This document shows, piece after piece, positions 8,097 to 13,269 of a stretch of 13,269 bases of DNA. How positions within the stretch are numbered: the stretch's first letter is position 1; each line of letters begins with the position of its first letter. Source of the stretch: Burkholderiaceae bacterium (GTDB lineage Bacteria > Pseudomonadota > Gammaproteobacteria > Burkholderiales > Burkholderiaceae); the NCBI GenBank assembly GCA_947371415.1, contig CANBPJ010000042.1:1-13269 (forward strand), written 5' to 3'. A model generated the notes under the pieces. That model searched no databases. It saw nothing but the letters and a program-made list of their open reading frames with translations, and was not told the origin of the DNA. The translations under genes were made by a program, and so were the position numbers.

Positions 8097-8912
8097 TTAA
8101 TTTACTGTGTCTTGGTCATTAACTAAATTCTGGCGGCTTTCTGCGGCTGGACTGAGTTGCGTCATTGCTGGAAGGCGCAAGCCTTGGACTTGGCCAATAA
8201 GTCGGATGCCTTGCTGACGTTTGATCGCGGAAACCAAGAAAACAGCTCCAAAAATAGGCCACCAGCGATTACCTGCAGGTTCCATGAAATCCATTCTGGC
8301 CATGCCTGATGCTCCACTGAGCGGGAGCTTGTAGCAGCCAAAGTGCCCTCGATCCAGGGAAAAGTTCAGCAGTTGTAACCAGTCTTTAATTCTGAGTAGG
8401 CCGATAAATTGCCCATCTCTCGGCAAATAGGGGGTGCCGATCAATCTGCTGAGATATTGGCGCATACCCCAAAGGCTGGCCGGATTAAATCCCGAAATAA
8501 TTAAGCGACCTTCAGGGCGAAGAACGCGTTCCGCCTCGCGCAGAATTTGATGGGGGTCGGTAGCAAATTCCAATACATGCGGCAAGACCAATAAATCAAT
8601 GGTTTCAGAGGCAAAAGGCAACTCATTAGCATTGCCTTCAATTTGGTGCCAAGCAAATCCCTTGGCATGTTCTTGACGGTCATTGGCATCAATCAATAGG
8701 GCCTGTAAAGGCATGCGGTTTTCTGCCAAGGTGTTAATTTGTGGCAAACCAATTTGTACTGCATAAAAACCAAAGACATCGGCCACGATTTGGTTAAAGC
8801 ATTTTTGCTCCCAGGCAAGAACATAGCGTCCTGGAGCTGACTGGAGCCACTTTTCCCATGAACTCCATGGTGGTGCGGGCATCTGAGATGGGGAGGGCTG
8901 GGTTGGTATCAT
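8097..8912 (-). CDS. yafS: YafS-type class I SAM-dependent methyltransferase-like protein
   Basis: A 271-residue protein resembling E. coli YafS in both sequence and location (between gloB and rnhA). Shared segments are a Trp-rich N-terminus with LAWEQKCFNQIVADVFGFYAVQIG (about 32-55), LPFASETIDLLVLPHVLEF (98-116), LREAERVLRPEGRLIISGFNP (124-144) and a late LQLLNF. These correspond to motifs II-IV of the Methyltransf_11 fold. The Gly-rich motif I (GxGxG) that binds SAM is not recognisable: the corresponding region reads MPLQALLIDANDR. From memory E. coli YafS has the same deviation, so it appears to be a family trait. The substrate is unknown. ATG 8912 has no clear ribosome site; Met11 is an alternative start. 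It starts 6 bases from the divergent gloB start, so its promoter must lie within gloB coding sequence. Confidence 0.8.
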   Translation of the reverse strand: MIPTQPSPSQMPAPPWSSWEKWLQSAPGRYVLAWEQKCFNQIVADVFGFYAVQIGLPQINTLAENRMPLQALLIDANDRQEHAKGFAWHQIEGNANELPFASETIDLLVLPHVLEFATDPHQILREAERVLRPEGRLIISGFNPASLWGMRQYLSRLIGTPYLPRDGQFIGLLRIKDWLQLLNFSLDRGHFGCYKLPLSGASGMARMDFMEPAGNRWWPIFGAVFLVSAIKRQQGIRLIGQVQGLRLPAMTQLSPAAESRQNLVNDQDTVN

Positions 8913-8918
8913 GGGTCT

Positions 8919-9728
8919 ATGGTGAAGAATACTTTATTGCAGGTTTGGCCGATACCGGCTTTTGATGACAACTACATCTGGTGTGTTCATGATGGTCAAT
9001 CCGCCTTGATCGTGGATCCAGGTGATGCTGCGCCAGTATTGCGCTACCTTGATGAAAAAAAACTCACTTTGACGGGTATTTTAATTACCCACCATCATGC
9101 CGACCATACTGGAGGCATTTTGGCTTTATTGCATGCCAACGGCTCCCATGTGCCTGTATATGGACCGGCCACGATTGATATTCCAGGTCGTACCAATGCC
9201 ATGATGGAGGGCGACAAGATTGAAGTGGCCGCGCCGCGCATTAGCCTTGAGGTGTATGAGGTTCCAGGTCACACCTTAAGTCATATTGCTTATTTTGCAA
9301 ACATGCAGGCGAATGTAGTGGAGCCGATGTTGTTCTGTGGAGATACTTTGTTTGCTTCTGGTTGTGGTCGTTTATTCGAAGGCACCCCAACACAGATGAG
9401 CCAGTCTCTAGCGAAGTTCATTGCTTTACCAAAAAATACTTTGGTGTACTGCACTCATGAATACACCCTATCGAATATTCGCTTTGCTTTGGCGGTTGAG
9501 CCAAACAACGCAAACCTTATCACTTGGGCGGAGACCGCGAAAGGGCTACGCGACCAAGACTTACCTACCTTGCCAACTACCATTGGACAAGAATTGCAAG
9601 TCAATCCATTTATGCGTTGTGATCAAAAAGAGGTAATTGATGCAGCGCTCCAAGTTTCTGGAGAAACATCACTACCAACCCCCGCGCATGTCTTGGCAGT
9701 CATTCGCGCTTGGAAGGATCGATTCTGA
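8919..9728 (+). CDS. gloB: Hydroxyacylglutathione hydrolase (glyoxalase II)
   Basis: A 269-residue metallo-beta-lactamase-fold enzyme that hydrolyses S-D-lactoylglutathione to D-lactate and glutathione, the second step of methylglyoxal detoxification in the cytoplasm. The family N-terminus IPAFDDNYIW is present. Metal ligands are in THHHADHTGG: H58 and H60 for one site, D62 and H63 for the other. Further ligands are PGHT (about H114), the Asp of FCGDTLFASGCGRLFEG, and the His of YCTHEYT. The C-terminal glutathione-binding region ends in the typical VIRAWKDRF. E. coli GloB is 251 residues; the extra length is mostly a few N-terminal residues and loops. ATG 8919 lacks a spaced Shine-Dalgarno; a TTG at 8937 preceded by GGTGAAG is a less likely alternative. 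The stop TGA shares a base with the mltD ATG. Confidence 0.95.
   Translation: MVKNTLLQVWPIPAFDDNYIWCVHDGQSALIVDPGDAAPVLRYLDEKKLTLTGILITHHHADHTGGILALLHANGSHVPVYGPATIDIPGRTNAMMEGDKIEVAAPRISLEVYEVPGHTLSHIAYFANMQANVVEPMLFCGDTLFASGCGRLFEGTPTQMSQSLAKFIALPKNTLVYCTHEYTLSNIRFALAVEPNNANLITWAETAKGLRDQDLPTLPTTIGQELQVNPFMRCDQKEVIDAALQVSGETSLPTPAHVLAVIRAWKDRF
9712..9718 (+). promoter_or_regulatory. Ribosome binding site that fixes the mltD start
   Basis: GGAAGGA lies 9 bases before ATG 9728, inside the last gloB codons. A TTG at 9710 in the same frame would start before this site and put six extra residues ahead of the signal peptide, so ATG 9728 is the better start. Confidence 0.75.
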
Positions 9729-11137
9729 TGTGGTGGCGCTTTGCGGCGATATTGCTGATTGCCGCACTCTCAGGATGCGCAAGCACTGGAGATTGGTCTT
9801 CGGACACTCCGACTCGCAAAGATCCTCGCGCTGCCAAAGCAAGGCGGGTGAATTTACAAAACCAGTCTGTGAGCGATCTGTATGCGCCATCGAGTAATTT
9901 ATGGATTCGTATTCGGGATGGCTTTGAGATGGAGCCGATGAACACGCCACTGGAGATCGAGCAGGTGCGCTGGTTGAGTGCTCGCCCCGATTACGTTAAT
10001 CGCTCCATGACACGCTCTTCGCGCTATTTGTTCTATATCGTGCAAGAGGTGAATGCTCGTAATATGCCAACCGAGATTGCACTACTTCCTTTTGTCGAAA
10101 GTGCCTTTGTCACGAATGCTAAATCCAGCGCAAAGGCTATGGGTTTATGGCAATTTATGCCTGCTACCGGAAAAGATTTTCGTTTAACGCAAAACGTCTT
10201 TAGGGATGAGCGCAGGGATGTATTGCAGTCTACTGATGCTGCATTAGATTACCTCCAGCGCCTTTATAAACAGTTTGGCAGTTGGGATCTTGCCCTTGCC
10301 GCCTACAACTGGGGCGCGGGCAATGTTTCAAAGGCTCAGAAACGAAATCTTGCTGCAGGAATTCCGACGGATTACCTCAGCCTTAAGATGCCCAATGAGA
10401 CTCGAAACTATGTCCCTAAGTTAATGGCTTATCGACAGATTGTTCTGGATCCTCAGGCCTACGGCATTGTTCTGCCTGAGCTAGAAAACCACCCTTACTT
10501 TGTGGCGGTGGATGTTGGGGCAGATATTGATGTTGCCTTAGTCATTAAATTGAGCGAGATTCCAGATGAAGAGTTTCATAGTCTGAATCCCTCATTCAAT
10601 AAGCCAGTAATTTTGAGTAACGCCAATCAACAGATTTTGTTGCCATTCGGGCATGCCGAAATCTTCCAGGAAAACCTGAAGAAATACACTAAGCCGCTTT
10701 CTTCATGGTCGGCCGTGCAGGTTAGCAAAACCGAGTCCGTGGACCAGGCAGCCAAAACTCTGGGTGTTGACGTGGATACTCTGCGAGAAATTAACGGTAT
10801 TCCTAAGGGTATGAGAATTCGATCTGGATCTACTGTTTTGGTGCCAAAAACCAGCCGCCGTCCGGGAGATATCTCGCTAGCCATGGCTGAAAATGGCAGT
10901 CTCAGTCTGGATAAGCCAGCACCACCGACGCCAAAAAAATGTGCAAAAGGCGCTAAATGCCCTGTTGCCAAGCCTACAAAAGGCGCAACTAAGGGTAATT
11001 CTTCTGCAAATAATGCTGCATCTCAGCATAAATCCGCATCGACAGGGCTTGCAAAATCTGCGAAAAATGGTTCTGCGAAGGCGTCTAGCTCGACAGCCAA
11101 TGTATCAACTGGTAAAGGGGCTAGCAAGATTCAGTAA
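9728..11137 (+). CDS. mltD: Membrane-bound lytic murein transglycosylase D, lipoprotein with one LysM
   Basis: A 469-residue enzyme that cleaves the MurNAc-GlcNAc bond of peptidoglycan with formation of 1,6-anhydroMurNAc. The N-terminus MWWRFAAILLIAALSGC is a lipoprotein signal with lipobox LSGC and lipidated C17; Ala follows the Cys, not Asp, so outer-membrane sorting is expected. The SLT domain spans about 105-235, with catalytic E124 in ALLPFVESAF, then GLWQFMPATG and the AAYNWGAGNV motif. A LysM peptidoglycan-binding repeat lies at about 327-376 (SVDQAAKTLGVDVDTLREIN...LVPKT); E. coli MltD carries two, and I see only one clear copy. Residues 377-469 form a low-complexity Lys/Ala/Ser tail with two Cys five residues apart. 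It is translationally coupled to gloB by TGATG. Start choice rests on the GGAAGGA site and on the signal peptide. Confidence 0.93.
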   Translation: MWWRFAAILLIAALSGCASTGDWSSDTPTRKDPRAAKARRVNLQNQSVSDLYAPSSNLWIRIRDGFEMEPMNTPLEIEQVRWLSARPDYVNRSMTRSSRYLFYIVQEVNARNMPTEIALLPFVESAFVTNAKSSAKAMGLWQFMPATGKDFRLTQNVFRDERRDVLQSTDAALDYLQRLYKQFGSWDLALAAYNWGAGNVSKAQKRNLAAGIPTDYLSLKMPNETRNYVPKLMAYRQIVLDPQAYGIVLPELENHPYFVAVDVGADIDVALVIKLSEIPDEEFHSLNPSFNKPVILSNANQQILLPFGHAEIFQENLKKYTKPLSSWSAVQVSKTESVDQAAKTLGVDVDTLREINGIPKGMRIRSGSTVLVPKTSRRPGDISLAMAENGSLSLDKPAPPTPKKCAKGAKCPVAKPTKGATKGNSSANNAASQHKSASTGLAKSAKNGSAKASSSTANVSTGKGASKIQ

Positions 11138-11171
11138 GCCCAGCACTTTTATCTACTTATTTAGGTTGACC

Positions 11172-13055
11172 ATGTCCTATAAATCAGAACACGAGCGCTC
11201 CATTAAAGACCCAGATGATTTTTGGGGGGAGCAAGCAAAACTAATTCATTGGGAAAAGCCATTCAACAAAGTTCTGGATTATGCAAACCCTCCGTTTGCC
11301 AAGTGGTTTGAAGGCGGCTTAACCAATCTCTGCTACAACGCAGTCGACCGCCACCTCAAAGATCGCCCCGATCAAATTGCACTAGTAGCCGTTTCCACCG
11401 AAACCAACCTAGAAAAAGCATACACATTCAAAGAGCTTTACGAAGAAGTCAATCGTATGGCGGCAATTTACAAAGCCAATGGCGTTCAAAAGGGTGATCG
11501 TGTATTGATTTACATGCCGATGATTGCAGAGGCTTGCTTTGCGATGTTAGCTTGCGTACGTATTGGTGCTATTCACTCTGTGGTGTTTGGTGGCTTTGCA
11601 TCTCATAGCTTGGCGTCACGAATTGATGATGCAAAACCAAAAATGATTGTGACTGCCGAGGCAGGCGCCCGTGGGGGTAAGGCGGTCCCATACAAGCCCT
11701 TGCTTGATGAGGCAATTACTCTGGCTAGTTATAAGCCTGAAAAAGTGTTGATTGTGAATCGCGGTCTTACTGAGTTCACTACAGTAGCTGGGCGCGACCT
11801 AGACTATGCAGCCGAACGCCAAAAACATCTCAATGATTTGGTACCTGTTGAGTGGGTTGATGCAACCCACACCTCATACATCCTGTACACCTCAGGTACT
11901 ACTGGTAAGCCAAAGGGCGTTCAGCGTGACACTGGCGGCTACGCAGTTGCCTTGGCTTCCACAATGAAGCATATCTTTTGTGGCCACCCCGGCGAAACCA
12001 TGTTTTGTACTTCAGACATCGGTTGGGTAGTTGGTCATAGCTACATTATTTATGCGCCATTGCTCAACGGCATGGCAACCATCATGTATGAAGGTACGCC
12101 ACTGCGTCCAGATGCGGGCATTTGGTGGGAACTAGTTGAGAAGTACAAGGTATCAGTCATGTTCTCTGCGCCAACAGCAGTACGGGTTCTCAAGAAACAA
12201 GATCCCGCTTTCCTCACTAAGTATGACCTCTCCAGCTTGCGTGCATTGTTTTTAGCGGGTGAGCCTTTGGATGAACCAACGGCCACATGGATTCATGATG
12301 CAATTAAGAAGCCAATTGTGGACAACTACTGGCAGACTGAAACGGGCTGGCCAATGCTAGCAATTCAGCGTGGTGTAGAAGTCATGCCACACAAGTTTGG
12401 TTCGCCAGGCGTCCCTTCGTTTGGTTACAACATGAAGTTATTGGATGATGCGAGTTCTGAAGAGTTAGGCCCCAATCAGAAGGGTGTTATTGCAATCGAA
12501 GGTCCTCTGCCTCCGGGCTGTATGCAAACAGTGTGGGGTGATGACAAGCGTTTTGTGAGCACCTATTGGGAAACTATCCCCGGTAAGACGATTTATTCCA
12601 CCTTTGACTGGGGTATCAAGGATGAAGATGGTTACTTCTTTATCTTAGGCCGTACCGATGATGTAATTAACGTTGCCGGCCATCGTTTAGGTACTCGTGA
12701 GATTGAGGAGAGCATCTCCAGCCACCCCAATATCTCTGAGGTAGCAGTGGTGGGCATCGAGGACAAGCTCAAAGGTCAGGCGGCGATTGCCTTTGTCATT
12801 CCTAAGGATGCTTCCAATACAGCCACTCTCGAGGCGGAATGCATGAAGACCGTAGATACCACCTTGGGCGCAATTGCGCGTCCAGGCCGTGTTTACGTGG
12901 TGACTGCTTTGCCCAAGACTCGCTCTGGCAAGATTGTTCGCCGTGCACTTCAGGCGGTGGCTGAAGGGCGTGATCCTGGTGATATCAGCACCATGGAAGA
13001 TCAAACTGTTTTAGCCCAAATTAAGACCATCATCGAGCAAAGCGTAAAGTCCTAA
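11172..13055 (+). CDS. prpE: Propionyl-CoA synthetase (propionate-CoA ligase)
   Basis: A 627-residue ANL-superfamily enzyme that activates propionate to propionyl-CoA via propionyl-AMP, feeding the methylcitrate cycle. The P-loop-like A3 motif YTSGTTGKPKG begins at Y239. The A5 motif is YWQTETGWP around W387-W393, where acetyl-CoA synthetase usually has WWQTETGG. GRTDDVINVAGHRLGTREIEE begins at G493, and the A10 lysine is K587 in TRSGKIVRR, the residue commonly controlled by acetylation in this family. The YWQTETGWP motif and overall length favour PrpE over Acs; some acetate activity is normal for the family. The frame is open upstream to 10893, but that part lies over the mltD 3' end. ATG 11172 begins the family N-terminus (SYKSEHERSIKDPDDFW) and has a weak AGG 6 bases upstream. 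It starts 34 bases after mltD, so co-transcription is likely. No prpB, prpC or prpD is in the window. Confidence 0.92.
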   Translation: MSYKSEHERSIKDPDDFWGEQAKLIHWEKPFNKVLDYANPPFAKWFEGGLTNLCYNAVDRHLKDRPDQIALVAVSTETNLEKAYTFKELYEEVNRMAAIYKANGVQKGDRVLIYMPMIAEACFAMLACVRIGAIHSVVFGGFASHSLASRIDDAKPKMIVTAEAGARGGKAVPYKPLLDEAITLASYKPEKVLIVNRGLTEFTTVAGRDLDYAAERQKHLNDLVPVEWVDATHTSYILYTSGTTGKPKGVQRDTGGYAVALASTMKHIFCGHPGETMFCTSDIGWVVGHSYIIYAPLLNGMATIMYEGTPLRPDAGIWWELVEKYKVSVMFSAPTAVRVLKKQDPAFLTKYDLSSLRALFLAGEPLDEPTATWIHDAIKKPIVDNYWQTETGWPMLAIQRGVEVMPHKFGSPGVPSFGYNMKLLDDASSEELGPNQKGVIAIEGPLPPGCMQTVWGDDKRFVSTYWETIPGKTIYSTFDWGIKDEDGYFFILGRTDDVINVAGHRLGTREIEESISSHPNISEVAVVGIEDKLKGQAAIAFVIPKDASNTATLEAECMKTVDTTLGAIARPGRVYVVTALPKTRSGKIVRRALQAVAEGRDPGDISTMEDQTVLAQIKTIIEQSVKS

Positions 13056-13076
13056 AGCTAGCTCAGTTTTAGCCAA

Positions 13077-13112
13077 AATAAGTCCCTTGGTCACATGACT
13101 CAGGGGCTTATT
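13077..13112. terminator. Long hairpin downstream of prpE, candidate bidirectional terminator
   Basis: The outer arms AATAAGTCCC (13077-13086) and GGGGCTTATT (13103-13112) pair over 10 positions with one G-T wobble. The inner arms GTCA (13090-13093) and TGAC (13096-13099) continue the helix, giving about 17 positions with one clear mismatch and a tiny loop. Read on the - strand the stem is followed directly by TTTTGG, so it fits an intrinsic terminator for the convergent gene at the window end. On the + strand the T content lies only in the arm CTTATT, so termination of prpE here is plausible but weaker. Confidence 0.65.
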
Positions 13113-13113
13113 A

Positions 13114-13145
13114 CCTTGGGAGCCCAATTGGCTGGGAATCCAAGG
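13114..13145. terminator. Second hairpin directly after the first
   Basis: CCTTGG (13114-13119) pairs with CCAAGG (13140-13145), and inside it CCCA (13123-13126) pairs with TGGG (13133-13136) across a symmetric 3 by 3 internal loop. No T-run follows on either strand, so it is either part of a compound terminator, an mRNA 3'-end stabiliser, or chance. Confidence 0.4.
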
Positions 13146-13197
13146 GTTTATACGCAAAACTGGTATCATTACTAGGTTCAAAACTTAATAAATTACC

Positions 13198-13269
13198 CTA
13201 GCGCTTAAAGACACTCACCTCCCGCACAAACAGTCCTGGGTTGGTCTTTTTGGGGTGTTGAGCGTCGGA
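13198..13269 (-). CDS. C-terminal end of an unidentified protein (5' part outside window)
   Basis: On the - strand the frame is open from the window edge to a TAG at 13198-13200, giving 23 residues that end NPGLFVREVSVFKR. The composition and the charged/hydrophobic alternation look like a genuine protein end. It is convergent with prpE and the hairpins at 13077-13145 lie in the right place to terminate it. Too short to assign to a family. Confidence 0.5.
   Translation of the reverse strand, partial: SDAQHPKKTNPGLFVREVSVFKR

Noticed and set aside
9710..9727. TTG start for mltD at 9710
   Set aside because: It would precede the GGAAGGA site and add six residues before a complete lipoprotein signal; ATG 9728 is better.
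9637..9950. Overlapping small frames at the gloB-mltD junction on both strands
   Set aside because: They are shadows of the mltD signal peptide region and the gloB end, with no independent evidence.
10893..11171. Upstream extension of the prpE reading frame, giving a 720-residue protein
   Set aside because: It lies over the mltD 3' end in another frame, looks unlike any PrpE N-terminus, and ATG 11172 begins the family sequence.
1..13269. A defence island, prophage or mobile element
   Set aside because: No integrase, transposase, terminal repeats, toxin-antitoxin pair or restriction genes are visible; gene content is housekeeping plus an efflux pump.

Overview
The window looks like chromosomal DNA from a betaproteobacterium of the Burkholderiaceae, most likely close to Polynucleobacter. 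The lineage is inferred from moderate base composition, overlapping or nearly abutting genes, the style of the proteins and the gene order; no rRNA or other marker is present. Nearly every base is coding. The only sizeable gene-free stretches are about 115 bases at 7521-7636 and about 140 bases at 13056-13197, so there is no gap over 300 bases. I see no tRNA, rRNA, CRISPR array, insertion sequence, integrase or attachment site.

Region 1 (1-2394, + strand) holds the 3' end of a small Cys-motif protein (truncated by the window edge) and, 5 bases later, a 689-residue TPR protein fused to a SPINDLY/OGT-type glycosyltransferase (GT41).

Region 2 (2381-8912, - strand) reads from right to left: a YafS-type methyltransferase, rnhA (RNase HI), a two-gene RND efflux operon (membrane-fusion protein, then inner-membrane pump) and a dnaQ-type proofreading exonuclease. 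The adaptor and pump overlap by ATGA, and the pump stop and dnaQ start share a base (TAATG), so these three genes are probably translationally coupled. The dnaQ end overlaps the glycosyltransferase end tail to tail by 14 bases.

Region 3 (8919-13055, + strand) starts 6 bases from the methyltransferase start, in the opposite direction: gloB (glyoxalase II), mltD (lipoprotein lytic transglycosylase, coupled to gloB by TGATG) and prpE (propionyl-CoA synthetase). Two adjacent hairpins follow prpE. The last 72 bases are the C-terminal end of a convergent - strand gene.

The dnaQ-rnhA-yafS-gloB-mltD set is a neighbourhood also known from E. coli. Here an RND pump sits between rnhA and dnaQ. Most of the window is housekeeping: replication fidelity and RNA primer/R-loop removal (DnaQ, RNase HI), methylglyoxal detoxification (GloB), wall turnover (MltD), propionate activation (PrpE) and export (RND). 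I find no convincing undescribed multi-gene system. The least ordinary features are the pump-exonuclease coupling, the bacterial GT41 enzyme and the possible cytosolic extension of the RND adaptor.
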